NCBI RefSeq assembly: GCF_030646845.1
Contig: NZ_JAUSLE010000065.1
Location: forward strand, 1 to 64,000
Source: Rhodoferax sp.
GTDB taxonomy: Bacteria; Pseudomonadota; Gammaproteobacteria; Burkholderiales; Burkholderiaceae_C
DNA length: 64,000 nt
Direction of reading: 5' to 3'
Shown here: positions 1 through 8,588 of the stretch, one piece after another
Numbering within the stretch: position 1 is the first letter of the stretch
Layout of the letters: each line of letters opens with the position of its first letter
The notes under the pieces: model-generated
What the model was told of the DNA's origin: nothing
Seen by the model: the letters and a program-made list of their open reading frames with translations, nothing else
Database searches by the model: none
Made by a program: the position numbers and the translations under genes

Positions 1-150
1 GGCGTGCCCCAGCAGCGTCAGGCTCTTGACGCCCGGTACGCTGGCCAACCAGGCGCCCAGGCGTTGAATGGCGGGGTAGTCGACAGCGCCATCGCGGGTG
101 AACGGGGTGATGGGGGCGGGGTTGAGGCCGCGCATATCGATGGCTTGCAT
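1..150 (-). CDS. DHDPS/NAL-family aldolase, N-terminal part (cut by window edge)
   Basis: Only the first 50 codons are in the window; the gene continues past the left edge. The protein begins MQAIDMRGLNPAPITPFTRD, followed by a Gly-Ala-Trp-Leu segment and SLTLLGHA. This matches the start of dihydrodipicolinate synthase/N-acetylneuraminate lyase TIM barrels, where the first strand carries a PAxxTPF motif. An AAAGGA ribosome site sits just upstream of the ATG. The Schiff-base lysine and substrate-specific residues lie outside the window, so the reaction cannot be named: a DapA paralogue, KDG aldolase or similar is possible. It is divergent from the adjacent LysR regulator, which probably controls it. 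Confidence 0.75.
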   Translation of the reverse strand, partial: MQAIDMRGLNPAPITPFTRDGAVDYPAIQRLGAWLASVPGVKSLTLLGHA

Positions 151-265
151 CGTGGGTTCCTTTCAGGGTGGTGGGTGGATGAGGCAGACTTTAGGCATTC
201 TGGCGTTCTATGAATAGATAGAATTCACAGCTATCAGACTTGCCATAATTGGCAATTCACAGGAA
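151..265. promoter_or_regulatory. Divergent promoter region with two inverted repeats (LysR-type sites)
   Basis: The intergenic space between the DHDPS-family gene and the LysR gene holds TTCTAT-N6-ATAGAA at 206-223 and the palindrome TGCCATAATTGGCA at 241-254. Dyads of this kind between a LysR gene and a divergent target are typical activator/autorepressor sites. Their function here is inferred. Confidence 0.5.
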
Positions 266-1186
266 ATGCCCTTGAACCCGGTCGCTGTCAAACTCTTCCT
301 CGAGGTCGCTGATGCGGGGAGCCTCAACAAGGTGGCTGCGCGCCGGCAGACGGCGCAGTCGCACATCAGCCGCCAGATCGCCGACTTCGAGGCGCAGTGC
401 GGCGGGATCTTGTTCCGGCGCACCGGCCGCGGCGTGGTATTGACCGAATTGGGGCTGCGCGCGGCGACCCGCCTGCGCCCGTGGCTGCAGGACACCGAGC
501 GTCTCACCGATGAACTGCGCGCCGCCTCCGGCGAGATTGCCGGCGAGGTCCGATTGGGCATCATTCCGTCGGCCGCGCATCCCCTGGTCACGCGCCTGTT
601 CGCGCAGTTGATCCGGGAACACCCGAAAATCCGGCTCGACGTGGCGGAGTCGCAGGGAGCGGAGCTCGATGCGATGCTCGACAGCGGAGCGGTCGATCTG
701 GCGATCCTGTTCCGGTTCCAAAAGCCCAGCGGCAGCGACGAGACGCTGCTGAGCGTGGCCAACACCTATCTGGTGTCCGCACCGGGCGACGCGTTGACGC
801 GCGTGCCGACGCTGCACTTCGCGTGCCTGTCCGGATTGAAACTGGTGTTGCCACGCAGGCCCAGCCATTGGCGCAACGCGCTGGACGAGACAGCCCGGGG
901 CCTGGGCTTCAGACTAGATGCGGTGGCGCAGGCTGACTCGTTGACATTGCAGAAGGAACTGGTCGCCGCGCAGCCCGGACTCTATTCGATTCTCGGCCCG
1001 TACTCCATCGCCGCCGAGTTGCGGGCCGGGCGCTTGCAGGCCAGCCGGCTGGTGCGGCCCGACCTTGTCCGCCATGTCACGTTGGCCCTGCCCAGAACTG
1101 GCAAGTTGTCGCCGGCGTGCCGGGTCGTGGCGGCGAGCCTGCGATCCCTGGTCGAGTCGTGGGGTCACCAGATCACAGAGCCCTGA
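266..1186 (+). CDS. LysR-family transcriptional regulator
   Basis: A 306-residue protein of normal LysR length. Residues 1-62 form the winged HTH (LFLEVADAGSLNKVAARR, then a QSHISRQIADFE recognition helix). From about residue 90 a periplasmic-binding-like effector domain begins (GEVRLGIIPSAAHPL). It is a cytoplasmic regulator, probably of the divergent DHDPS-family gene. The ATG at 266 lies almost on top of the AGGA at 261-264. A TTG at 272 (protein starting at L3, giving NPVAVKLFLEV) has better spacing and may be the true start. The effector is unknown. Confidence 0.9.
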   Translation: MPLNPVAVKLFLEVADAGSLNKVAARRQTAQSHISRQIADFEAQCGGILFRRTGRGVVLTELGLRAATRLRPWLQDTERLTDELRAASGEIAGEVRLGIIPSAAHPLVTRLFAQLIREHPKIRLDVAESQGAELDAMLDSGAVDLAILFRFQKPSGSDETLLSVANTYLVSAPGDALTRVPTLHFACLSGLKLVLPRRPSHWRNALDETARGLGFRLDAVAQADSLTLQKELVAAQPGLYSILGPYSIAAELRAGRLQASRLVRPDLVRHVTLALPRTGKLSPACRVVAASLRSLVESWGHQITEP

Positions 1187-1374
1187 CCTGTGCGCATGCC
1201 GGGGCAATGGAGGAGGGAGCCCGGACCCCGCGGGGCCGCGGCGAGCCGTGCCCTGTTGGCACCAGCCGGGCAAATGGCGCCGTTGTCCTACACCGCTTCG
1301 TCCGGATCGCGACTGTCGCAGGTGGTGGTTCCAGATTAACCTGACCTGCATCGAAATCCATCTGGAGAGCAGTT

Positions 1375-1449
1375 ATGAACACCATCATCTACATCGTCGG
1401 TCTTGTCGTCGTCATCGGCGCGGTTCTGGCATTCCTGGGCCTGCGCTGA
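1375..1449 (+). CDS. 24-residue single-pass membrane peptide
   Basis: A short reading frame encodes MNTIIYIVGLVVVIGAVLAF followed by LGLR. This is one hydrophobic helix with a short basic end. A GGAG ribosome site at 1364-1367 is spaced 7 bases from the ATG, which is strong for such a small frame. From memory, similar tiny membrane peptides ending FxGLR are widespread in beta- and gammaproteobacteria without a known function. It stands alone between the LysR gene and the convergent amidotransferase gene. Confidence 0.65.
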   Translation: MNTIIYIVGLVVVIGAVLAFLGLR

Positions 1450-1474
1450 ATACCTTCCGGCTGCGCTTCGGTGC

Positions 1475-2296
1475 TCAGCCGCCCGCCACGCGGGCAAGGG
1501 CGACGCCGGGCTGCGGACAGCCTTCCACGAACGTCATGAACTGACCCGGTTCCAGGGCAGTCCAGAGTTCGTTGGTGGTCAGCGGCTCGGTCACGACGAT
1601 GGCGAGGCGGTCTTGCGGACCGTTGTGTTCCGACAGATCCATCTTGATGTCCTCGTCGCGCAGGTGCACCTCGGTGAACGGGTGCTGGCGCACCAGGTAG
1701 TGCAGCTTGGTGCTGGCATGGGCCCACAGGGCCTGGCCGTTGCTGAGCAGGAAGTTGAAGGTGCCGTGCGCGGCGACCTGTGGCACCAGCTCCTGCAGGG
1801 TCAGGCTCAGTTCGGCGACGCTGGGAACACCGGCATGTGATTTGACGAGCTCCTGCATCAGCCAGCAGAACGCCCGTTCGCTGTCGGTGTCGCCCACCGG
1901 GCGGAAGTTGCCGTGCAGTGTCGGTGCGTAATCCTTGAGGTCACCGTTGTGTGCGAACACCCAGTAGCGCCCCCAGAGTTCGCGCACGAACGGATGGGCG
2001 TTTTCCAGCGTGATCGCACCCATCGTGGCCTTGCGCACATGGGCGATCACGTTGTGGCTTTTGATGGGATAGCTGCGCAGCATCTTTGCGATGGGTGAGG
2101 TGGCAGCGCCCTCCTTGTCGACGAAGTAACGTACGCCCCGGCCCGGCTGGTCCGGTGTGGCACCGTCGCTTTCAAAGAAGGCGATGCCCCAGCCATCGGC
2201 GTGGTGATCGGTACAGCCACCCCGCTGCGAAAATCCCGTGAAGCTCAGGTGCAGACTGGCAGGCAGGCGACTGTTCATTCCAAGCAATTGGCACAT
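1475..2296 (-). CDS. Class II glutamine amidotransferase (YafJ/DUF3412-type, N-terminal nucleophile)
   Basis: 273 residues beginning MCQLLGMNSR, so Cys2 becomes the N-terminal nucleophile after Met removal, as in Gn-AT_II enzymes. Further family signatures are DGWGIAFF (around residue 34), HVRKATMG, and FAHNGDL with the oxyanion-hole Asn. These stand-alone amidotransferases hydrolyse glutamine or related amides; the acceptor of the YafJ group is not firmly known. Length is normal for the family. It is convergent with the upstream 24-residue peptide gene and tandem with the MFS gene. Nothing appears broken. Confidence 0.92.
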   Translation of the reverse strand: MCQLLGMNSRLPASLHLSFTGFSQRGGCTDHHADGWGIAFFESDGATPDQPGRGVRYFVDKEGAATSPIAKMLRSYPIKSHNVIAHVRKATMGAITLENAHPFVRELWGRYWVFAHNGDLKDYAPTLHGNFRPVGDTDSERAFCWLMQELVKSHAGVPSVAELSLTLQELVPQVAAHGTFNFLLSNGQALWAHASTKLHYLVRQHPFTEVHLRDEDIKMDLSEHNGPQDRLAIVVTEPLTTNELWTALEPGQFMTFVEGCPQPGVALARVAGG

Positions 2297-2356
2297 GGTG
2301 TGAGTTTACTGCGCGGTGGCTGGCCAAAGCCCGGTTAACGGCCGGTTTATGCCCGG

Positions 2357-3835
2357 TTATCTGCCCTTGTTCTGTGGCGGGCCGGGACGCAATTGCCATG
2401 CCGCGGCCAGCGCCAGTGCACACAGCACCGCCAGCAAGGCGAACGACTCGTTGAAAGCGGCCAGCCGCGCCGGGCTGCTGGCGGGGTTGGACAGCGAATC
2501 ACCGTAGGCGGCCAGGCGCCACTCCAGCACAATGCCGCAAACGCTGACCCCAACGGCGCCGCCCAGTGTGCGCACAAAGTTGATGGCGCTGGACCCCTGC
2601 GGGATCAGGTCTTTGTGCAGTCCCCGCATCGAGCCCGAGTTGAGGGATGGCAAGATGAAGCCCAGGCCCATTCGGCCAACAATGGCCAAGGCCGCCAGCA
2701 CCCAGAGACTGCCGGTCAGGCCGACCATGCCCATCAAGGCAAACGACATCGCCAGCAAGGCCAGTCCGATGCTCACCAGCAGGTAGGTCGGCTGCTGGTC
2801 GGCCAGTCGCCCGACCAGCGGAATGGTGATGGCCAGCACCAGGCCGGCGGGCAGCAAAATCGTGCCCACATGCGATGCCGACAACTCCAGGCCGAGCCGC
2901 ATGTAAATCGGCAACAGGTAGGTTGAGCCAAACAGTGCCATTCCATAGATGAACGCGACAATGCTGCCCATGGCGAATGCCCGATGGTCATACAGTGCCA
3001 AATTCATCAGGGGCGCATCGCCGCCTTGTGCCATGGCACGGCCGAGTCGCCGTTGCCAGGCAACAAAGCCGATCAACGCGGCTGCGGCACCGGTCAGCAA
3101 CAAAACGGCGGGCACTGTCGGGCCAGCATGCAGTTGCACCAGGCCATTGAGGAGACACAAAGTGCCGGCACTGGCCAGCAGCAGGCCGGGCCAATCCAGT
3201 TTGCCGCCGGCGCGCGTGGCGGACGTGCTGCCAGACATGATTGTCGGTACGAAGCGCTGCGCCAGCCACAGTGACGCCAGGCAAAAAGGAACCACCATGA
3301 AAAAGATGGAACGCCAGCCGAACCAGTCCACCAGCAGGCCGCCGACACTCGGTCCAATCGCCGGGGCCAACACCACGCCCATGCCAAAAATGCCACCCGC
3401 GCGCCCCTGTTCGTGCGGCTCAAAAGCGCGCAGGATGATGATCGCCGGAATGGGCAGCACGACTCCGGCTGCCAGTCCCTCCGTCACCCGCGCTGCCAGC
3501 ACCAGCGAGAAATTGTTGGACAGGCCCCCGATGACGCTGCCCACCAGCAGCACCCACATCGTGCCGGCGTAGGTACGTCGATAACCGTAGCGCGCCAGCA
3601 GCCACGGTGTCGTGAGCATGGACACGGTCATGGCGATCATGAAGCCCGACGCCACCCACTGGGCACGTTCCTGCCCCAAGGTAAAGTGGCGACTCATGTC
3701 AGGTACTGCCACGTTGATGATCGTGGACGACATGATCGACGCCATGGTGCCCACCATCACCGCCAGCAGCAAGAGCCAGCGGTAACGCTCCCCATAACGG
3801 GCCTGCAGCTCTGGCAGGGTGGCTGGATGCCTCAA
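2357..3835 (-). CDS. MFS multidrug exporter, DHA2 (EmrB/QacA) family
   Basis: A polytopic inner-membrane protein of about 492 residues with many hydrophobic helices. Conserved MFS features include the loop around RYGYRRTY (motif A region), GGLLVDWFGWRSIFF (motif C/D region typical of DHA2) and VALPDMS-like text in TM1 (NVAVPDMSRHF). Such proteins expel toxic organics using the proton gradient. The start is uncertain. I place it at the TTG at 3835, directly after the stop of the tautomerase gene. An in-frame ATG at 3901 would overlap that gene by 59 bases. Neither start has a good ribosome site, so translational coupling to the tautomerase gene is likely. Confidence 0.88.
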   Translation of the reverse strand: MRHPATLPELQARYGERYRWLLLLAVMVGTMASIMSSTIINVAVPDMSRHFTLGQERAQWVASGFMIAMTVSMLTTPWLLARYGYRRTYAGTMWVLLVGSVIGGLSNNFSLVLAARVTEGLAAGVVLPIPAIIILRAFEPHEQGRAGGIFGMGVVLAPAIGPSVGGLLVDWFGWRSIFFMVVPFCLASLWLAQRFVPTIMSGSTSATRAGGKLDWPGLLLASAGTLCLLNGLVQLHAGPTVPAVLLLTGAAAALIGFVAWQRRLGRAMAQGGDAPLMNLALYDHRAFAMGSIVAFIYGMALFGSTYLLPIYMRLGLELSASHVGTILLPAGLVLAITIPLVGRLADQQPTYLLVSIGLALLAMSFALMGMVGLTGSLWVLAALAIVGRMGLGFILPSLNSGSMRGLHKDLIPQGSSAINFVRTLGGAVGVSVCGIVLEWRLAAYGDSLSNPASSPARLAAFNESFALLAVLCALALAAAWQLRPGPPQNKGR

Positions 3836-3842
3836 GACTGAT

Positions 3843-4034
3843 TCACGAACGGGGTTCGGTCCACAGGACGCCGCCGGTGGCCCAGTTCTCGCGCTTGACA
3901 TCGGTGATCAGAATGTCGACCGCGTCCGCGGTGCCGCCCAGCACTTCGACCGTGACGCGGGTGATTGCTTCCACCAGTTTCTTCTTTTGTTCAAGGGTAC
4001 GCCCTTCGAGCATTTCGATATGGTAGGTAGGCAT
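3843..4034 (-). CDS. 4-oxalocrotonate tautomerase family protein
   Basis: 63 residues starting MPTYHIEMLEGRTLEQKKKL. After Met removal Pro1 is the catalytic base of this superfamily, and the LEGR...EQKKKLVEAIT pattern and length are typical. The substrate is not evident, since stand-alone tautomerases are promiscuous. It is the first gene of a two-gene transcription unit with the downstream MFS exporter, which could point to detoxification of a small aromatic or keto compound (inference). Confidence 0.9.
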   Translation of the reverse strand: MPTYHIEMLEGRTLEQKKKLVEAITRVTVEVLGGTADAVDILITDVKRENWATGGVLWTEPRS

Positions 4035-4275
4035 GGTTTTCCTCGGAATAAGTCGGTGGCAGTGATTGGCAAGCATCATAGAGCCACGGCCGAGGCGATG
4101 CTGTGCAGACCAGCGGCGATGGCCATGAGCACATGAGCCCGGGGATGCCGCACCGTCAGCAGACCCGAAGCGCGCATGGGGCGTCGCCGTTGCCCGCTTC
4201 AGTGGAATATGTGATTTTTGTCCTGCGGATTGCCAACCTGCCGTGAGAGAATAATCAATACTTGGGGAAGCCTGG

Positions 4276-6348
4276 TTGGAACATAGAGCCAAAATTATCG
4301 GGATTGCGTTACTTTGCGTTGCGCTCGGCAGTGAGGCGTTGACGCTTGGCCGCATACGCGGTGCCGCGCTGGTGGGTCGGCCCCTGGACATGGTGGTCCC
4401 GGTTCAGATGGACGCAGGCGAGGATGCCTCGTCCTTGTGTTTTGATGCCGAGGTATTTCATGCCGATACGCGCCAGGATGCCAGTCGTGTGCGCGTCGTC
4501 GTCGAGGCAACAGCGCAACCCCATACGGCCAATGTGCGGATATTGTCCTCGGCGATGGTTGATGAACCTGTCGTAACTGTCTATTTGCGGACAGGTTGTG
4601 GACAGAAGACAAGTCGCCGGTATGTGTTGCTGGCGGACTTGCAGAGCGAGGTTGCGGCGCCCACAACGCCTCTTGTCGTTCCGGCCTCTGCGCCAACGCC
4701 TGTGCCATCGAAAACGAATCTGGCTCCCACTGCACCGGTTTCGTCCGCCAAAGCGCCGGCTGCTCGCGTACCAAAACAAACGGTTCGCAGCCGAGTTGAC
4801 AGCAAACGCCCCGACTCGAAGGCTGTTGCTCCTGTCCACCAGGAGGCGATGTCCGGCAATAAGGGCAAGGTGGCCTTGTCTGCGGGCCAGTCCCGATTGA
4901 AGCTGGACCCGCTGGAATTACTGTCAGATAGAGTGGCAAATCTGGACGCCGACATGACGTTCCCGCCCTCTGAGGATGCCTTGCGGAACATGCAGAAGAC
5001 GCAGGCGCTTGAAGAGGACGTGAAGGTCTTGCGCGCCTTGGCTGCGAAAAATGAAGTCAATCTGGTGGACTTGAAAAGCCGTCTGCAAAAAGCCGAGTCG
5101 GAGCGTTTCCCCAGTGGATTGATTTACGGATTGATGGCTCTCGTGCTCGCCTGTCTGGTGGCCGTGGCCCTTCTCTGGAATCGCCAGCGCCGCGCGCCGA
5201 CAACTGGTGACGAATGGTGGAGCGGCTCCCTCGCCGCGCCAACACTTCCCGAAACCGAGCCTGAGATTCCAACTGGGCCGATCACCGCCCACAAGAGCCT
5301 GGGCGCGCCACCTGCATCTGGGAAATCCCGTACAGGCGGCTCGCCCAAAGCGGTGAATGATGCCAGGCAGTCTTCTGAGGTGGATGTCAATCTGATGGAA
5401 ATGAGTCAGTCGAAGTTCGATGACCTCATGCAGCCGGGAGTAGCGCGCAGTGCCAGTCGCAATCAGCCAGGCCCGCCTCTGCAAGCCGAGGTGCCGCAGG
5501 TGAGACTTGCGAGCAACCTCAATGCCGATGCCACGCTGGATATTCGGCAGCAGGCAGAGTTTTTTGTTTCGCTTGGCCAAACCGACCAAGCGGTCAAGCT
5601 TCTCCAGAAGCAGATCGATGCAAGTAGGGAGCCCAACCCGTTCGTCTACCTGGACTTGCTCAACATATTCCATTCACTCAGCCTGAAAACTGATTTCCAG
5701 CGGCTCCGCGAGGACTTCAATCGCTTGTTTAGCGGCAAAGTTCCTGAGTTTGCATTGTTCAAGAATCAGGGAAAGGACCTGGAGTCCTATCCGGATGTTT
5801 TGTCCCGCATCAGTGCGCTTTGGCCGACACCCAAAGTACTGGAGGTTCTTGAGACTTGCATTGTGCGCAGGCACCGGGACGCCACAAGTCAGACCTTTGA
5901 TTTGGCGGCCTTTGGCGATCTGCTGTTGCTGCATACAGTTGCCCAGCGTTTGGCCGTGGCGCCCCTGCAAGGCGGTCGCGAACCGGGGACCGGTTCCTCC
6001 CTCGGAGTCGCCGTATCAGAAAGCCTTGCCCATCATGCTGCTGGCCCAGCCTTTGTGTCTGCCGCGCCGCCAGGTGGTCTTGGCCGCCCGGCCAGTATGG
6101 AACTTGATTTATCCTTGGACGAGGTGCCGCCTTCTCGCGTGCTGGATCTGGATTTGACTGATTTGGGCATAGATGGGTTTGCTGCCAATCCTGTGTCGGC
6201 TGCGGATGCCGACCTTCCCCTGCTGATGCCAGACGATGACGAGATCAATGGCCTTGGCGATGGCGCCATACCGCCGCTCGAGAATGGAAACATGGTGGAT
6301 TTTTACCTGCCAGAGACGCCAAAGCGGTCAGGACCACCGGGAAATTAG
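4276..6348 (+). CDS. FimV/HubP-like pilus and polarity protein
   Basis: 690 residues. A short N-terminal hydrophobic segment precedes LTLGRIRGAALVGRPLDMVV, the hallmark of the FimV N-terminal domain, which lies in the periplasm. A proline/alanine-rich linker follows, then a coiled-coil stretch, one transmembrane helix at about residues 282-302, and a cytoplasmic TPR-like part (QQAEFFVSLGQTDQAVKLLQ near 425). FimV/HubP proteins organise cell poles and type IV pilus function. I see no clear LysM motif, unlike classical FimV. The start is TTG with GGGGAAG at 4264-4270. Upstream the region is divergent from the tautomerase gene. Confidence 0.8.
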   Translation: MEHRAKIIGIALLCVALGSEALTLGRIRGAALVGRPLDMVVPVQMDAGEDASSLCFDAEVFHADTRQDASRVRVVVEATAQPHTANVRILSSAMVDEPVVTVYLRTGCGQKTSRRYVLLADLQSEVAAPTTPLVVPASAPTPVPSKTNLAPTAPVSSAKAPAARVPKQTVRSRVDSKRPDSKAVAPVHQEAMSGNKGKVALSAGQSRLKLDPLELLSDRVANLDADMTFPPSEDALRNMQKTQALEEDVKVLRALAAKNEVNLVDLKSRLQKAESERFPSGLIYGLMALVLACLVAVALLWNRQRRAPTTGDEWWSGSLAAPTLPETEPEIPTGPITAHKSLGAPPASGKSRTGGSPKAVNDARQSSEVDVNLMEMSQSKFDDLMQPGVARSASRNQPGPPLQAEVPQVRLASNLNADATLDIRQQAEFFVSLGQTDQAVKLLQKQIDASREPNPFVYLDLLNIFHSLSLKTDFQRLREDFNRLFSGKVPEFALFKNQGKDLESYPDVLSRISALWPTPKVLEVLETCIVRRHRDATSQTFDLAAFGDLLLLHTVAQRLAVAPLQGGREPGTGSSLGVAVSESLAHHAAGPAFVSAAPPGGLGRPASMELDLSLDEVPPSRVLDLDLTDLGIDGFAANPVSAADADLPLLMPDDDEINGLGDGAIPPLENGNMVDFYLPETPKRSGPPGN

Positions 6349-6454
6349 CTGAAGAGACAAACTGGTTCTGACGTGGTCGTGGGCCGGGCGTGTTTTTGGG
6401 GCAACCTCATGCCGCGCCAATTCATGAATGCTTGAAGAAATCAGGACAACCAGA

Positions 6455-6721
6455 TTACAGAAAATACACGGCAAGTGCCCACAGGGCCAAAAGGGCAAGA
6501 ACCGCAATGGGCAGACCCAACAAAAACTTCGGAAGCATCCCCTTCATCAGCAGTCGCAGTCGCTGATGCCATTTGAGCGTTGTCACCGCGGCCTGGCATT
6601 TGCGGCAGATGTACTCCCCAAATCGATTCTTGTGGCAATCTTTGCGTTCAACAACGGCACCACAGACGGAGCAGACGCGTAGCATATTTCGACGGTTCGG
6701 ATGTTGGGTGGAATCCGCCAT
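6455..6721 (-). CDS. Small zinc-ribbon protein with C-terminal membrane helix
   Basis: 88 residues when started at MADSTQHPNRRN. CSVCG (around residue 16) and CRKCQ (around 38) form a four-cysteine zinc ribbon. The C-terminus (about residues 64-88) is a hydrophobic helix, so the protein is probably tail-anchored with the ribbon in the cytoplasm. An in-frame GTG at 6820 would add 33 residues, but it has no ribosome site and the extra sequence looks non-conserved. Function unknown. Confidence 0.55.
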   Translation of the reverse strand: MADSTQHPNRRNMLRVCSVCGAVVERKDCHKNRFGEYICRKCQAAVTTLKWHQRLRLLMKGMLPKFLLGLPIAVLALLALWALAVYFL

Positions 6722-6969
6722 GGCAGATACAGAGATCCATTGTTCCAGTCGCACTATCTTATTACCGCTGGCGGCTTTGGCAAGTGCCGTTTTGACGCTG
6801 TGATGCGAGACGAGAATCACTCAATTGCCGCGAAATGGCACTGGTGGTTGATGGCAATGAGGTGTCACGCGAACAGGGCTCACCGTCCACGTTCTTTTTC
6901 CAGCGCGGGAAAGCAAATGAGTTTGGGAAATCCGCCAATGTCCGTCGCTACGCCGGACAGACAAGAAAA

Positions 6970-6998
6970 AAGCCTGCTACTGAATAAGTAGCAGGCTT
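6970..6998. terminator. Strong hairpin, probably bidirectional terminator
   Basis: A perfect 12-bp stem (AAGCCTGCTACT / AGTAGCAGGCTT) with a 5-base loop, flanked by A-rich sequence on the left and TTCTTT on the right. It lies immediately before the tRNA-Phe remnant, so it probably served as the terminator of the original tRNA-Phe transcript on the minus strand. Confidence 0.8.
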
Positions 6999-7021
6999 TT
7001 CTTTGCCCATACGGGATTAAC

Positions 7022-7067
7022 TGGTGGCCTGGGGCGGAATCGAACCACCGACACAAGGATTTTCAAT
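7022..7067 (-). other. tRNA-Phe 3' fragment: attachment-site remnant of island integration
   Basis: Read on the minus strand, the sequence is the anticodon-loop end onward of a tRNA-Phe: TTGAAAATCC (GAA anticodon), TGTGTCGG variable region, GGTTCGATTCC T-arm, the 3' acceptor strand and encoded CCA. The 5' half (GGCC...TAGCTCAG) is missing; sequence homology stops abruptly after the anticodon region. Site-specific recombinases leave exactly this kind of partial tRNA as the distal attachment site. With the minus-strand orientation, the intact tRNA is expected to the right, so the island extends rightward from here. Confidence 0.8.
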
Positions 7068-7326
7068 GCCCATCCTCGTGCACGGTTCAAGCGCTTCCGC
7101 ACGCAACATTCATATGAATCAAGCACTTGGAGCGCATTCAACCGCAAGCAATCGCAGTCAAACGCAATCCAACGTACCCGATTCCCGTCACCACCGTCAG
7201 AAACTGCGTCAGACGCCGATGATGCTTTTATTCTAGCGAGAAGTGTTTATTCGCGCCAGTGCGCCCGGCATTTTGGGCACCCCCCCACGGTGCAACACGG
7301 GCGCTGTCGCTCATGCCAATGGCCAG

Positions 7327-8265
7327 TCACTTGGGCTTGGGCGCTGGGAGTACGGGCGGTGAGAGACCGTTGCCGGCGATGGCCACCAAGGTGGGCCCAC
7401 TTCGCCTCATGTACCGCCAGACCCCATAGGCCGCGGCAACGGCAAGGCCCCCGCCAGCCACGACGGGCCATACCGGGGCGGAAACAATCCCCAAAGACAA
7501 TCCCAGCGCACCCAGAGAACTCGAACCCAGCAGCGTAACCGAGCTGACCGCAACGGCACTGCCCCCCGCGGCGCCCAGGGCCGCCAGGGCCGCCGTGGCA
7601 GCCGCGGACTTGGGATTGGTCGCCACTTCTCTGAGGAACGGCAAGACTTCTGCCTCAAAGTAGGCAGAAAGGCCTGACAGCGAGTCGATGACTCGCGCAG
7701 GTGTGAGCTGATGCAATGCGAGAACATTGTTCTTGAAGGCGGCCATCAGCGCTGTGACGTCCGGGTCTTTGACGACACGCCTTGCGCCGTCGACCAACAG
7801 CGCCACCCCGACGAGGACGAGGGCACTCGAGCCAGCCAGGTCCAGCAAGTCCGGGGCGGAGTGCAGGTATTTCTGGATTAGACCGCCGACGCCGTACCCG
7901 GCCAACCCGAGAATGAGGGCACCCCCGCCCATGAGCGCAACGGCCGGTACCGCAACGGCGCTCCCCATCGCCACCACGCCAATGTTGCCCAACAGATATC
8001 CAGGCAGCGCGCCAAGCCCCGCGCCTGTCATGCCGCCGAAAAGACTGGCGGGGCTTCCTGCACTCAGCGCCACGTCCACGCCCATCTGAATGGCCCCGGT
8101 TTTGAGGCCCGCGGCAACAATGCCTGCGCCCAATGCCATCTCCGCAACGCCTACTTGCCATTGATGCTGCGCGCACCAGGCCTTGACGTGGTCCATGGCT
8201 CTGGAAAATCCACTTTCAGCCCCGCCATTCAGGTGAAACTCAGACATCGCGTCATCCTGGGCCAT
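7327..8265 (-). CDS. Glycine-zipper-rich membrane protein, unknown function
   Basis: 312 residues. The N-terminal ~40 are soluble, followed by several Gly/Ala-rich hydrophobic segments (for example GGMTGAGLGALPGYLL, GGGALILGLAGYGVGG, AALAALGAAGGSAVAV) and a short basic/proline tail. The GxxxG pattern is that of Gly-zipper membrane helices, seen in pore-forming or membrane-inserting proteins. GGGAGGAC precedes the ATG at good spacing. It lies downstream of another membrane protein of unknown function on the same strand; together they may form a unit. I do not recognise the family. Confidence 0.6.
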   Translation of the reverse strand: MAQDDAMSEFHLNGGAESGFSRAMDHVKAWCAQHQWQVGVAEMALGAGIVAAGLKTGAIQMGVDVALSAGSPASLFGGMTGAGLGALPGYLLGNIGVVAMGSAVAVPAVALMGGGALILGLAGYGVGGLIQKYLHSAPDLLDLAGSSALVLVGVALLVDGARRVVKDPDVTALMAAFKNNVLALHQLTPARVIDSLSGLSAYFEAEVLPFLREVATNPKSAAATAALAALGAAGGSAVAVSSVTLLGSSSLGALGLSLGIVSAPVWPVVAGGGLAVAAAYGVWRYMRRSGPTLVAIAGNGLSPPVLPAPKPK

Positions 8266-8588
8266 GGTTGTCCTCCCGTTAAGTGCAATTTTTTGCCAAG
8301 CATAGCCGACGCTGTGCCCCGGCGCCCTGCGATTCGTGGTCCCAGGTTCAAAGTTCAGCTATCTGCACGCCGCAGGATATTGCTGGGCAGCGCACTGCCG
8401 GCCATAGACGCGGGCATCACCCCCTGGCTTTTTACGACAGCGGGGCCAGGCGCTTTCCTCAGACTTGACCCCGGCGCCTCGCCTGCAGCTCTGGACGCCA
8501 CGGCGGCATCAATGTGCCTTCGCAATCCCCAAAGAGGGGCTACGCAGTTCGCGAACGCTTGCTCCGGGCCCCTGGTTCGATGGCCCTG
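8266..8588. other. Intergenic, no feature seen
   Basis: The 323 bases between the two same-strand membrane-protein genes hold reading frames that look like antisense noise. No repeat or hairpin was noticed. Confidence 0.4.

Noticed and set aside
7024..7236. Plus-strand ORF over the tRNA-Phe fragment
   Set aside because: Its first 14 codons are the antisense of the tRNA remnant; the [13 protein letters not shown] start is the well-known spurious translation of tRNA 3' ends.
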